From Dyadobacter frigoris (lineage in GTDB: Bacteria > Bacteroidota > Bacteroidia > Cytophagales > Spirosomataceae): a stretch of DNA of 64,000 nucleotides. Positions 8,624 through 17,190 of the stretch are shown here, piece by piece. Position 1 is the first letter of the stretch; each line of letters opens with the position of its first letter. The notes under the pieces were generated by a model. That model searched no databases, was not told the DNA's origin, and saw only the letters and a list, made by a program, of their open reading frames with translations. The stretch is taken from NCBI RefSeq assembly GCF_005280585.1, contig NZ_SZVO01000002.1, positions 124,001 through 188,000 of the forward strand, read 5' to 3'. A program made the translations under genes and the position numbers.

Positions 8624-9718
8624 ATGAGTGATGCCTTACAAAAAACCATCACCCTACTTTTATTAATCGGCCTTGGACTTTTGCTCAGGGGGAAATTTAA
8701 AAGTAAGGATCAAACCAACGGTATTAAAGAAATCATTCTTTCTGTTGCTTTGCCATCAACAATCTTTATTTCGTTAATGAAGATTGACATTGATTCATCA
8801 ATGATCATCATTCCGCTGGTCACACTGGTTTTCAATTTTCTTATGTTTTTTTCAGCGCCGCTCGCTTTTGCGCTTTTTGGAATTGAAAAAAATAGTCCGA
8901 CAGGCCGTACGCTTATGATGTTAATTCCTTCATTGGCGCCGGGTTTATCCTGTTTTCCTTTCATTGCCGAATTCCTGGGTGAAAAGAGCCTTGCCATTGC
9001 TGCACTTGCTGATGTTGGAAACAAATTTTTTGTACTGATCTCGCTTTACATTCTGGCCATGAACATGTTTCTAAAAAACAGTCATGATACGGAAACAAAG
9101 CTGGGCGGAAAACTTAAAAGCTTGTTTGGCAATATGCTTCAGGAGCCAATTAATGTGTTAATTATTCTGGCTCTTGTCCTTCTGGGTTTGGGAATCAACT
9201 ACGCGACACTTCCCTTTGTAATTACTGAAATCTTTGATAAAACCAGTGCCATGATGACGCCGCTTGTGTTGTTATTTATTGGCTTGGCAGTTCAGCTTAA
9301 AGAAGGCAAAAAACGTATCGTGGCAAGTATTTTGCTTTTCAGAGCTGGAATTACCATGCTTATCAGCGCGGGTATGATCTACGTTTTAAATTTAACGGAT
9401 CAATCCATGGTTTTACTGGCGATCGTCATTCCTTTGAGCGCAGCAAGTTTCTGGCCTCTGGCTCATATTTCTGCATTCAATTTGCGTGAAGATGCGATGG
9501 GACTGGCGAAAGAAAAAAGAACTTTTGACATGGAACTTGCGGTGTTACTTCTGGCATTTTCTCTCCCGTTTTCAACAATTCTTATTCTTGGAATTTTGTC
9601 AACCGGTGCTTTATTTGCAAATTTAACAACGCTGATTATTGCTGGTGTCGTACTGATTGCTTTGGGCGGATTACCTAATTTGTTCAGCAAAGTTTTTGTC
9701 AGAGTATCAAAAGCCTGA
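8624..9718 (+). CDS. AEC (auxin efflux carrier) family permease
   Basis: This 364-residue integral membrane protein has about ten hydrophobic segments arranged as two repeats, as in the AEC/MdcF transporter family, which moves small organic acids such as malonate, malate or auxin-like compounds across the inner membrane. The ATG at 8624 is chosen over an upstream TTG because it directly precedes the first membrane segment. Helix-breaking motifs such as ALPSTIFISLMKI and LIPSLAPGLSCFPF fit the family. The substrate is unknown. A small secreted Hint-domain gene follows after 13 bases. Confidence 0.8.
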   Translation: MSDALQKTITLLLLIGLGLLLRGKFKSKDQTNGIKEIILSVALPSTIFISLMKIDIDSSMIIIPLVTLVFNFLMFFSAPLAFALFGIEKNSPTGRTLMMLIPSLAPGLSCFPFIAEFLGEKSLAIAALADVGNKFFVLISLYILAMNMFLKNSHDTETKLGGKLKSLFGNMLQEPINVLIILALVLLGLGINYATLPFVITEIFDKTSAMMTPLVLLFIGLAVQLKEGKKRIVASILLFRAGITMLISAGMIYVLNLTDQSMVLLAIVIPLSAASFWPLAHISAFNLREDAMGLAKEKRTFDMELAVLLLAFSLPFSTILILGILSTGALFANLTTLIIAGVVLIALGGLPNLFSKVFVRVSKA

Positions 9719-9731
9719 TTCAACTATTCTT

Positions 9732-10328
9732 ATGCGTAAAAAAATAATTATTCCGTTTCTTTCCCTGTTATCTTTTGCTGCAATAGCGCAGTCAGAAAAC
9801 AATACTGAAAGTGAAAAAACGGAAGTAGCAGACGGGACTTCGGCAAAAGAAAAAAAGCGTTACAAATACTTTTGCGCGAATGCGAGTGTGACCATGGCGG
9901 ACGGAACCCTGAAGCCTATACGTGAGGTAAAGGTTGGAGAAAAAGTCAGGACTTGCCATAAAGGAAAAAGTATTACAACAAAGGTAAAAGGGGTTGAGGT
10001 ATTTTACAATCCGGATGCAGCACTGACAGCCGTTTATCTTCGTCCCACAAACGAAACGCTGGCGCGAAATGAAACCTGGCCACTGGTACCAGCCGTTCTT
10101 TTGGAAGCCACGCCACATCATCAGGTACAAACCGACAAAGGAAACAAAGCCATGAAACAGCTTTCAAAAAATGATATTTTATATCATTTTGAACCTGAAA
10201 CCGGTGAAATTTCCAGTTGGAAAGTGGGTGTGGTGCAGACAAACGCCAGAAAAGTTGAAAGAGCCTACAATCTTACCACAGAAGAAGGCTCCTATTTAAT
10301 TGAAAATGTAATTGTTTCAGATAAGTAA
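9732..10328 (+). CDS. Small secreted protein with a Hint (hedgehog/intein-like) domain
   Basis: This 198-residue protein has a signal peptide ending near residue 19 (AAIAQ) and an acidic linker. A region of about 150 residues then matches the Hint fold in block order: CANASVTMADGTLKPIREV (Cys48, block A), TPHH (127-130, the block-B TxxH), and AYNLTTEEGSYLIENVIVSD near the end (block F/G-like). The usual C-terminal His-Asn is not present; the chain ends VSDK. It may therefore cleave only at its N-terminal Cys, or be inactive. It starts 13 bases after the AEC gene and is probably cotranscribed with it. The ATG at 9732 gives the signal peptide; a longer reading from 9657 would overlap the permease. 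Confidence 0.7.
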   Translation: MRKKIIIPFLSLLSFAAIAQSENNTESEKTEVADGTSAKEKKRYKYFCANASVTMADGTLKPIREVKVGEKVRTCHKGKSITTKVKGVEVFYNPDAALTAVYLRPTNETLARNETWPLVPAVLLEATPHHQVQTDKGNKAMKQLSKNDILYHFEPETGEISSWKVGVVQTNARKVERAYNLTTEEGSYLIENVIVSDK

Positions 10329-10359
10329 AACCTATTTTCTTTACCAACGTTTTGAAAAA

Positions 10360-10395
10360 AATCCAAAGCCCGTTTCAAAGCGGTGTCTTTGGATT
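10360..10395 (+). terminator. Terminator after the Hint-protein gene
   Basis: AATCCAAAG (10360-10368) pairs with CTTTGGATT (10387-10395), with an inner CCG/CGG extension, and is followed by a T-rich tail (CTTCATTTTATC). Confidence 0.65.
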
Positions 10396-10516
10396 CTTCA
10401 TTTTATCACTTAGGCTTCTCATATACTTTCTTTACGTCGCCTGTCATTTTTGAAAAACCTTTCCGACCTTTACACCGTCAATAGAATTTACTCCAATAAC
10501 ATTTAGCATTAATACC

Positions 10517-11575
10517 GTGTCAGAATTCCACTTGTCGTCCACACCAAAAGCAGCAGGATTTACTTTCCCAGCCGAGTGGCAGCCACATCGCGCTACCTGG
10601 TTAACCTTCCCGCATAACGATGCTTCCTGGCAGGGCGACCGGCTTTCTAAAATGTATCCGCAATATCTGGCTTTCATCAAGGCGATCAGTCAGGCAGAAA
10701 ATGTAGGCATTATTGCCAATGACGAAAATCTAAAACAATTCATTATTGGAGAACTGGAAAAAATCCAGGTTGATTTATCCAAAATTGAATTTATTGTAAA
10801 ACCTACCAACGACGCCTGGTGCCGCGATCACGGACCTGCATTTCTGATCAATCCGGAAACGAAGGAAAAAATGATCGTGGACTGGGGACACAACGCGTGG
10901 GGAGGAAAATATCCGCCTTATGATGATGATAATCGTACGCCGCAAGCTATTGCAAAATATCTGGATTTGCCATTTGTTACGCCCGGAATTATTATGGAAG
11001 GCGGCTCGGTAGAATTTAACGGAGCCGGAAGTTTGCTAACCAGCAAATCCTGTTTGTTAAACCAAAACCGGAATTCTCACCTTAATCAAGCTCAGATTGA
11101 AGAATTTCTTTCCGGTTATTATGGAATCGATCAGGTTTTATGGGTTGAAGCCGGAATTGCAGGAGATGATACCGACGGACATATTGACGACACGACCCGT
11201 TTTATTAATGAAAATACCGTAATAGCCGCCGTAGAAAACGATCCAAACGATGAAAATTACAAGATTTTGCAAACGAATCTTAAAATGATGAAGGAAATGC
11301 GTTTGTTGAACGGAAAGCAATTAAACATCATTGAAATTCCCATGCCGAAAGCGGTTATTATCGACGATTTCCGCACACCCGGTTCTTATGTAAATTTCCT
11401 GATGTGCAATGCCGGAGTTATTGTCCCGGTTTTCAATAATCCAAACGATCAGATTGCGATAGACATTTTGGAAAAAGCAATGCCTGACAGAAAAATCATT
11501 CCTTTGGAAGCTACTGAAATCATCTGGGGACAAGGAAGTTTTCATTGTTTGAGCCAACAGGAACCGACTGTTTAA
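10517..11575 (+). CDS. aguA: Agmatine deiminase
   Basis: This 352-residue enzyme of the peptidyl-arginine-deiminase-like family converts agmatine to N-carbamoylputrescine and ammonia. Landmarks are the substrate-binding WCRDHGP segment, the GGS segment (IMEGGSVEFNG), GHIDD, and the nucleophile Cys344 in GQGSFHCLSQQEP close to the C-terminus. The length is normal. The start is GTG at 10517; no ATG lies between it and the conserved AEWQPHRATWL. Its product is the substrate of the amidase encoded at 257-1150, so the two complete the agmatine-to-putrescine route. Confidence 0.93.
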   Translation: MSEFHLSSTPKAAGFTFPAEWQPHRATWLTFPHNDASWQGDRLSKMYPQYLAFIKAISQAENVGIIANDENLKQFIIGELEKIQVDLSKIEFIVKPTNDAWCRDHGPAFLINPETKEKMIVDWGHNAWGGKYPPYDDDNRTPQAIAKYLDLPFVTPGIIMEGGSVEFNGAGSLLTSKSCLLNQNRNSHLNQAQIEEFLSGYYGIDQVLWVEAGIAGDDTDGHIDDTTRFINENTVIAAVENDPNDENYKILQTNLKMMKEMRLLNGKQLNIIEIPMPKAVIIDDFRTPGSYVNFLMCNAGVIVPVFNNPNDQIAIDILEKAMPDRKIIPLEATEIIWGQGSFHCLSQQEPTV

Positions 11576-11587
11576 GCATTCAAGATA

Positions 11588-11636
11588 AAACTCCCTGTTT
11601 TAATAATCTAAAAAATATCATTAAAACGGGGAGTTT
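11588..11636. terminator. Bidirectional terminator between aguA and the convergent lipoprotein gene
   Basis: A 17-base arm (11588-11604) pairs with 11620-11636 with a single G-U. The A and T runs at the base of the stem allow it to work on both strands. It sits between the aguA stop and the stop of the minus-strand gene at 11640. Confidence 0.85.
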
Positions 11637-11639
11637 GCA

Positions 11640-12356
11640 TTACGGTTCCTTTCGGCTGATATTAACTGATTCGATAATAAATTTCCTCATTTCAAAAGTA
11701 CTTTCATTAAACTGGAAATCGATCGAAGGATGGGCAGGATTGGCATAATACAGCAGATCACCAAATACGATCGGCCGATCTTTTGCGATAATATTGCCTC
11801 CCGATTTTATGATCGTGAGATTGTATTTTTTCGTATTCATATTTAATGAGATAATCGTCGTGTGGCTTGTGCCAGGTGGGATATTACCAACCCATTCCAT
11901 CTCACCAGGCAAACTTCTCATCAGCGTAACATCACCGCTATTGGTAATAATCATTCGGACAATAATCACGCTTGTTCCGTCCGTTATATCCATCATCAGA
12001 TCGCTTCCGTAACCTGTAACCGTTCCTGTGTAATAGAACCACAAAGGCTGCGTAAAGCTCGTGGGACTTCCGCGGAAACCTACAAATTGATTACGCGAAT
12101 CAAGCCCTGTAGCCGGTGCCTGAGAGAATGTAAGTGCTTTTTCACCCGTATTTGTTGCTGACGTCGTGATCCGAAGCCTTGGATTAAGTACCGCTTCATA
12201 GGTAATTTGATCCCCCGCAGGATCGCCGGGAATATCCTTAACAGGCAAACTACCAATAATATCACTTTCGAAGGTTTCAGTCAGTATGGCGGTAGTTCTG
12301 CATGAAGTTAACACACAAGCCAATAAAAAAATGACAACAAGTTTGCAGTTTTTCAT
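11640..12356 (-). CDS. Uncharacterised lipoprotein
   Basis: This 238-residue protein has a short lipoprotein signal with the lipobox VLTSC (Cys19 when the ATG at 12356 is used; an upstream TTG is ignored). The mature part is beta-rich with many Ser/Thr and short hydrophobic strands, like a jelly-roll or concanavalin-like sandwich. I recognise no catalytic motif or named family. It is the last gene of the minus-strand series, 88 bases after the HlyD gene, so it could be cotranscribed with the peptide exporter. No function is assigned. Confidence 0.6.
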   Translation of the reverse strand: MKNCKLVVIFLLACVLTSCRTTAILTETFESDIIGSLPVKDIPGDPAGDQITYEAVLNPRLRITTSATNTGEKALTFSQAPATGLDSRNQFVGFRGSPTSFTQPLWFYYTGTVTGYGSDLMMDITDGTSVIIVRMIITNSGDVTLMRSLPGEMEWVGNIPPGTSHTTIISLNMNTKKYNLTIIKSGGNIIAKDRPIVFGDLLYYANPAHPSIDFQFNESTFEMRKFIIESVNISRKEP

Positions 12357-12444
12357 TTTTGATAAAAGTTTAAATTTTATCAAAAGTATTAAGATGGATT
12401 TCAGGTTTTAAGCGTAGAATTACCTCATTGAGTGAACGGTGGGA

Positions 12445-13608
12445 TTACACGTTTTTCGGATTCAGCCAATTATCTGCTTTGTCATAAATGAGCTGATAAA
12501 GACTTCGTCTGGTTATGACAAATTCAGCATGAAAGCTCAGGCCTTTGGAGAGAAAGACTGCATAGCCATTTTTCAGCTGAATCTTTTTTTGTAATAAAAC
12601 ACATTTAACTTTAAAAACCGGAAGATCATTGATTACTATAAAATCATGCGCTATATCCGTGACCTTACCTTTTATCATTCCCCATTCATTATAATTAAAA
12701 GCGTCTATTCTAAACAAAACACGCTGTCCTTTTTTGATCAAACCTATATTCTGAGGTGAAACGTAACATTCGGCGATCAGTACCGAATCATCAGGTGAAA
12801 TGGTACCCAGTGTTTCTCCTGCCTGAATAAAACTACCAATATATTTACCTGAGATTTGCTGAACAGTTCCTGTAACTGGCGCTTTAATCGTAAAATTTTT
12901 CCTCTGTTCTTCCAGTTGTTTAGCCTCCGACAACAATTGCTGCAACGCCGTATGCTGACTTGTTAAATCCGACTGCCACTGCCCCATTTGCTGACGAAAA
13001 GTTGATTCGTATTGGGCAACCAACTGGGTATGCTCAAACTCTTTTGCATCAAACTCACGCATAGCAATAACCTTTTCCTTAAAAAGCTTCCGGTCTGCAT
13101 CCAGCTCCTTTTTTATCTTTTGCTGATGAAAAAGATTTTCCTGCATTTTAGATTGAAACGAAAAAAACTGCTGAGCGTAAAGCGATGTACCAAAAGTCTG
13201 ATTGTCATATAATGAAACTTTGTTCAGGTGAATTAACTTTTCAAGATCATCAATAAAAGAAGTTCTTTCAACCTGCTGATCAGTATTTAATTGAGATTTC
13301 GTGGATAATTCCTGTGAGTTAATTTCATACAAAATTTCTCCCTTTTTTACTGACTGATTTTCATTTACCAGGGCATTTTGTATCACACCATTGACAAGAG
13401 ACCGAAGCTCTGTTTTTTCATTTTTCGTTCTTAAATTACCATTGCTGGGTACGGAAATATCGATGTAAAGAAACGGAAGCGAAAATAAAGTCATTATGAC
13501 CGCTAAAATAGTAATCGTATATATCCATTGACTTCTAACGGCTACGCGTGGCAAATAATTTTCTATACTGTTTTCCAGAACGTCTGCGGGGAAAAATTGC
13601 TGTTGCAT
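12445..13608 (-). CDS. HlyD-family membrane fusion protein of the peptide exporter
   Basis: This 387-residue periplasmic adaptor has one N-terminal membrane helix (about 29-52), a biotinyl-lipoyl-like half motif (LVNGVIQNALVNENQSVKKG), a long alpha-helical hairpin (about 105-245), the second lipoyl half (IKAPVTGTVQQISG) and a beta-barrel domain. This is the normal build of adaptors that link an inner-membrane ABC exporter to an outer-membrane TolC-type channel. Its gene follows the C39 ABC exporter by 13 bases, the usual pairing in bacteriocin export operons. No TolC gene is in the window, so the outer-membrane part must be supplied from elsewhere. Confidence 0.9.
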   Translation of the reverse strand: MQQQFFPADVLENSIENYLPRVAVRSQWIYTITILAVIMTLFSLPFLYIDISVPSNGNLRTKNEKTELRSLVNGVIQNALVNENQSVKKGEILYEINSQELSTKSQLNTDQQVERTSFIDDLEKLIHLNKVSLYDNQTFGTSLYAQQFFSFQSKMQENLFHQQKIKKELDADRKLFKEKVIAMREFDAKEFEHTQLVAQYESTFRQQMGQWQSDLTSQHTALQQLLSEAKQLEEQRKNFTIKAPVTGTVQQISGKYIGSFIQAGETLGTISPDDSVLIAECYVSPQNIGLIKKGQRVLFRIDAFNYNEWGMIKGKVTDIAHDFIVINDLPVFKVKCVLLQKKIQLKNGYAVFLSKGLSFHAEFVITRRSLYQLIYDKADNWLNPKNV

Positions 13609-13621
13609 GAATCAGGAAAGA

Positions 13622-15802
13622 TTAGACTGAATGATTTGAAGACTCTGATAATATTACGCCCTGCTGTTTCCACAATACCTGATATTGACCGTTTTGCAGA
13701 AGCAATTCTTCATGCGTACCCTGTTCTATAACCTTACCTTTATGAACAACGATAATTTCATCTGCATCCCGGATAGTAGACAATCTATGGGCAATAAGCA
13801 CAACGGTTCTTCCAAGCGCGCACAACGACCTTATCGTATCCTGCACATACTGTTCAGAAATAGTATCAAGAGACGATGTTGCCTCATCAAAAATGATAAT
13901 TTCCGGTTCACGGTAGAGAGCCCTTAAAATTGCCAGTCTCTGCCTTTGACCACCCGAAAGATTATTTCCATTTTCTGTCAGTTCTGTTGCATATCCATTT
14001 GGCAATTCCTCAATAAATTCATGAATACCAAGTTTTCTGGCGTAGTGAAGTATCTTTTTTACATCCGGCTCAAATTCGCCCAGCGCTACATTTTCCAGAA
14101 CGGTTGCTGCGAATAAATGAATTTGCTGCGGAACTACGCTGACCAATCTTCGTAAACTTTCATTGCTCAGATGCTGAATATCGTAATCTCCTATTCTTAC
14201 GCGGCCATTTTTAAGCGGATATAAATTTTGCAGCAAAGAAATAAGCGTAGATTTCCCCGAACCGCTTTCTCCAACAATCGCGGTAATTTTTTCTTTTTTT
14301 ATCGTCAGATTTAAGTTTTCAAAAATAACTGCCCGGGTTCCATATCGGAAGGTAACTTTTTCTAAATGGATATCATCAATCATATCCCTGGTAAGCTCAA
14401 TTTTGTTTTCTGTCTTTTCCCTTTCAAGATCCATAATCTCAAACAATCGGTCGGCAGCAATCAATGCATCTTGTATCGTCCGGTTTGCACTGATCAGTTT
14501 TCCCGCAGGTCCGGTAAAATAGCCGATCAACGCGTAAAAAGAAAAAAGTTCTCCGGCCGTCAATTCATTGCTAATGACAAAGGAAGTGCCAACCCAAAGT
14601 AAAACAATTGTGAAACCCTGGGATACTACGCCACTTGCAGTCCCAACAGACAAGGAAGCCATAAAAGAGCTGGAAACAGTCCGGATCAACTTGATAAACC
14701 GTGTTTCCGTTTTATAATTGGCGTAACTTTCCATACCAAACCGCTTGATGGTAGCCGCTGCATTGAGCGATTCTACGAGCTGGGCTTCCAGCTCAGCGGA
14801 ATTCTCCATCAGTTCCCTTTGCAGACGTTTGTTCACCCGATTGGAAAGCCAATAAAACAATACATAAAACGGAATAATGGCCAGCATGATCAGTGCCAGT
14901 TTCCAGTAATATGTAAACATGAGCATAAATGAAAACAGCACGATAAAGACATTAACGACCAGATCCAGCACGGTTTCATTGATAAAGGAACGGATTTTAA
15001 CGGCGTCATTTACCCTGGAAATAATTTCTCCGACACGCATGGTATCAAAAAATTGCTGGGGAAGTGTCAGCAAATGTTTGTAATAACCCAGAATAAGCTG
15101 GGCATCTATTTGCTGTCCGGTTTTGAAAACAAAAACGGTTTTTATAGTGCCAACTACGGTTTGCAACAACAAAATAAACAGCATACCGACACTCAATAAA
15201 CGTAACAGATTGATGTTGCCTGTGGGTAGTACGTGATCTGTTATTTTTTGGATATAAATGGAGGTGGATAAACCGAGTAATGTAGCAACGGCTGCACCAA
15301 ATAATGCCTGGATCATGACACTTTTGTGTGGGTTGACAAGAGCCCAGAACCGATTTAAAGTCGGAATTCGCTGATCGCCAGCCTTAAATTCATCTGACGG
15401 TAATAATATCATCAATACACCCGTCCACAACTGTTTGAACTCCTCAATGGTTTTGGAATGAAATTTTCCATCACCCGGGTCCATGTAAGTAATTTTTTTG
15501 CCATTTACCTGATATAGAACAACATAGTGTTGTAAGCCTCCTTTTACAATAACATGGGCAACAGCAGGAAGCGGAATTTTGGGAAGACTTTCAACCGTCC
15601 CCTTTACACCTTTTGCCTGAAATCCTAGTTTTTGTGCCGCTTCAATCAGACCAAGCATATTGGTTCCTTTTTGATCCGTGCCTGCATATTGGCGGATTCG
15701 AGCTATGGGGAGAAGTAATTTATAATGTGCAGCTATTGAAGCGAGACAGGCTGCTCCACAGTCGGTGATGTCGTGTTGTCTGAGGAGGGTGCGTTTGGTC
15801 AA
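13622..15802 (-). CDS. Peptidase C39 domain-containing ABC exporter (bacteriocin type)
   Basis: This 726-residue protein processes and exports peptides with double-glycine leaders. The N-terminal C39 peptidase (about 1-130) keeps Cys15 (DITDCGAACLAS), His92 (GLQHYVVLY) and Asp108 (YMDPGDG). A six-helix exporter domain follows (about 160-450). The ATPase has Walker A GESGSGKST, signature LSGGQRQR, and Walker B IIIFDEATSSLD. It reads as fully active. The start appears to be TTG at 15802: an in-frame TGA lies a few codons upstream with no ATG in between, and the next codons already encode the conserved peptidase N-terminus. The weak start and the terminator upstream suggest moderate expression compared with the peptide genes. 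Confidence 0.93.
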   Translation of the reverse strand: MTKRTLLRQHDITDCGAACLASIAAHYKLLLPIARIRQYAGTDQKGTNMLGLIEAAQKLGFQAKGVKGTVESLPKIPLPAVAHVIVKGGLQHYVVLYQVNGKKITYMDPGDGKFHSKTIEEFKQLWTGVLMILLPSDEFKAGDQRIPTLNRFWALVNPHKSVMIQALFGAAVATLLGLSTSIYIQKITDHVLPTGNINLLRLLSVGMLFILLLQTVVGTIKTVFVFKTGQQIDAQLILGYYKHLLTLPQQFFDTMRVGEIISRVNDAVKIRSFINETVLDLVVNVFIVLFSFMLMFTYYWKLALIMLAIIPFYVLFYWLSNRVNKRLQRELMENSAELEAQLVESLNAAATIKRFGMESYANYKTETRFIKLIRTVSSSFMASLSVGTASGVVSQGFTIVLLWVGTSFVISNELTAGELFSFYALIGYFTGPAGKLISANRTIQDALIAADRLFEIMDLEREKTENKIELTRDMIDDIHLEKVTFRYGTRAVIFENLNLTIKKEKITAIVGESGSGKSTLISLLQNLYPLKNGRVRIGDYDIQHLSNESLRRLVSVVPQQIHLFAATVLENVALGEFEPDVKKILHYARKLGIHEFIEELPNGYATELTENGNNLSGGQRQRLAILRALYREPEIIIFDEATSSLDTISEQYVQDTIRSLCALGRTVVLIAHRLSTIRDADEIIVVHKGKVIEQGTHEELLLQNGQYQVLWKQQGVILSESSNHSV

Positions 15803-15825
15803 TGCTACTATATTTATTCAAATTA

Positions 15826-16572
15826 TTAATTAATAAGCAAGTCTATTATTCGGTAGATTTCAGAAGTTGAGTTAATAGCTACATGCAATAAAAATGACCA
15901 TAATATTGAATTATACCTGATCGTTAAATAACTCATGACAACGCCATAAATAATCTGTGGAAGAACATATATCGGATATAAATAAATTAAATACCAGTTT
16001 AATGGAGCAAAATTACCAATGTGAAAAAATCCAAATGCCAGTATTAAAACCCAACATAAATAATTATAGCTTCCTTTTTCTAGGTTTGTAAGCTCGGCTT
16101 TAAAAGGTATTTGGCTGTTAAAAAATAAGCCTATAAGGATTAAAAATATAATAACATTATACTCAATAGAAAAAAATTTCAAGTGAAAGAGTTCTGGGAA
16201 TAGATAATCGATCCAACCAAGAATAACCACCATTAATAAAAATTTGTTTTTTTTTATTAATGGTAATCTAAACAAGACTTCTTCTTCAAAAGGCCCCAAT
16301 AAACAAATTTTAAAAAAAGATTCTAAATGAGAATTGACGATTTTAAATTCATTTCTATTGGTTCTCAAATTTTCCGAAATGGAGAGATCAAATTGAGCTT
16401 TTAAGATTGATTCAATAATTAAAGTTATGATAAGAACTATAAAGAATGAAGATAAAAAGCATAAAATGAATGCCTTCCTAAGCAAGAGAATTTTTTCTTT
16501 AAACCTTTCCTTCTTCCCTAAAAAGAAATAAGAATATGGATTATAATAAAATCCTATAATATTTTTAATCAT
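15826..16572 (-). CDS. CPBP-family intramembrane metalloprotease (large type, copy 1)
   Basis: This 248-residue polytopic membrane protein has the CPBP/Abi signature E97-E98-VLF-R102, FGFFH in a later helix, and a final helix with LLHVAIN. These residues form the metal site of glutamic CPBP (CAAX-type) proteases. In Gram-positive bacteriocin loci such proteins act as immunity factors, and others cleave signalling peptides. The ATG at 16572 is chosen because the N-terminus then matches the paralogue at 20611-21348 (MIKI..NPYS), with EE and R at identical positions. A longer reading would overlap the peptide gene. It lies just before the exporter gene. Confidence 0.85.
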   Translation of the reverse strand: MIKNIIGFYYNPYSYFFLGKKERFKEKILLLRKAFILCFLSSFFIVLIITLIIESILKAQFDLSISENLRTNRNEFKIVNSHLESFFKICLLGPFEEEVLFRLPLIKKNKFLLMVVILGWIDYLFPELFHLKFFSIEYNVIIFLILIGLFFNSQIPFKAELTNLEKGSYNYLCWVLILAFGFFHIGNFAPLNWYLIYLYPIYVLPQIIYGVVMSYLTIRYNSILWSFLLHVAINSTSEIYRIIDLLIN

Positions 16573-16587
16573 TGTAATTATTAAAAT

Positions 16588-16613
16588 AGTGTAGGAAGTT
16601 TCCTTCCTACACT
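16588..16613 (-). terminator. GNRA-capped hairpin between peptide gene and CPBP gene
   Basis: Read on the minus strand, AGTGTAGGAAG pairs perfectly with CTTCCTACACT around a GAAA tetraloop and is followed by ATTTTAAT. It begins two bases after the peptide 1 stop. It looks like a partial terminator or a 3'-end stabiliser that would let the peptide genes be expressed more than the downstream protease and exporter genes. Confidence 0.75.
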
Positions 16614-16615
16614 GA

Positions 16616-16825
16616 TCATCTTCTATGTTCTTTATATCCTTGATTGAATCCGGACCAAAAGCTATTCCAGCCCGAAGCAATATATTGCATTACTTGTGAG
16701 GCATTATTACCGACTGCCTGAGGATCGTTCAGTATTACTTCTCCACCATAAATGTTAGACTGCTCATTTAGATCCAACATATTTAGGCCTTCAGTATATG
16801 TTTCAATATTTTTCGATTGTTTCAT
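16616..16825 (-). CDS. Double-glycine leader peptide precursor 1 (bacteriocin-like)
   Basis: The 69-residue product has a polar leader ending in the double glycine G27-G28 (LDLNEQSNIYGG) and a predicted mature peptide of 41 residues (EVILNDPQ...). The mature part is rich in Gly, Asn, Trp and Ser (ASGWNSFWSGFNQG) and ends in a basic tail (YKEHRR). It has no cysteine. The leader fits cleavage by the C39 peptidase encoded two genes downstream. ATG at 16825. No homologous bacteriocin is recognised; it could be an antimicrobial or a signal. Confidence 0.75.
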   Translation of the reverse strand: MKQSKNIETYTEGLNMLDLNEQSNIYGGEVILNDPQAVGNNASQVMQYIASGWNSFWSGFNQGYKEHRR

Positions 16826-16848
16826 AGTAATATTCAGTACGAGTTAAA

Positions 16849-17073
16849 TTATCTTTTTGGGGCTCCATCTATTGTTTTGCTAATTACATGATCCATAAGT
16901 GCACGATTTACCATATCAGTTGCGTTTGTTGCATAAGCTACTGCTGAACCAACAAGATATCCCGCGTCATTACAGAACTCATTCCAGGAATACTCTCCAT
17001 TAATACATTGCAGATCTTCAAGGGACAATTGTGTCACTCCGTAAACATCTAAGTCAATTGTTTTAAAATTCAT
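16849..17073 (-). CDS. GG-type leader peptide precursor 2, with Gly-Glu at the cleavage site
   Basis: This 74-residue product starts with a typical leader pattern (VTQLSLEDLQCING) but the expected second glycine is replaced: the site reads G26-E27. The predicted mature part is about 47 residues, with GYLVG (a GxxxG helix-contact motif), an Ala/Thr-rich amphipathic stretch and a basic end (GAPKR). ATG at 17073 is preferred to TTG at 17082. Its stop is 23 bases before peptide gene 1. The pair could act as a two-peptide product. Processing might depend on a different cut (after Gly26 or elsewhere) or might fail. Confidence 0.72.
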   Translation of the reverse strand: MNFKTIDLDVYGVTQLSLEDLQCINGEYSWNEFCNDAGYLVGSAVAYATNATDMVNRALMDHVISKTIDGAPKR

Positions 17074-17190
17074 AATTTCCAAATTTAAATTTTAGCTAAC
17101 ATAATCATGTATCAAATGTTTCTGCTGGCCATCAAATTCATTCGATAACGCCGTAAATGTAATTCCTCACACTGAACTATAATTGCAGTA

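Noticed and set aside
16573-16680. Extended N-terminus of the large CPBP protein
   Set aside because: It would run through the terminator hairpin and into the peptide gene, and the paralogue begins at the position matching 16572.
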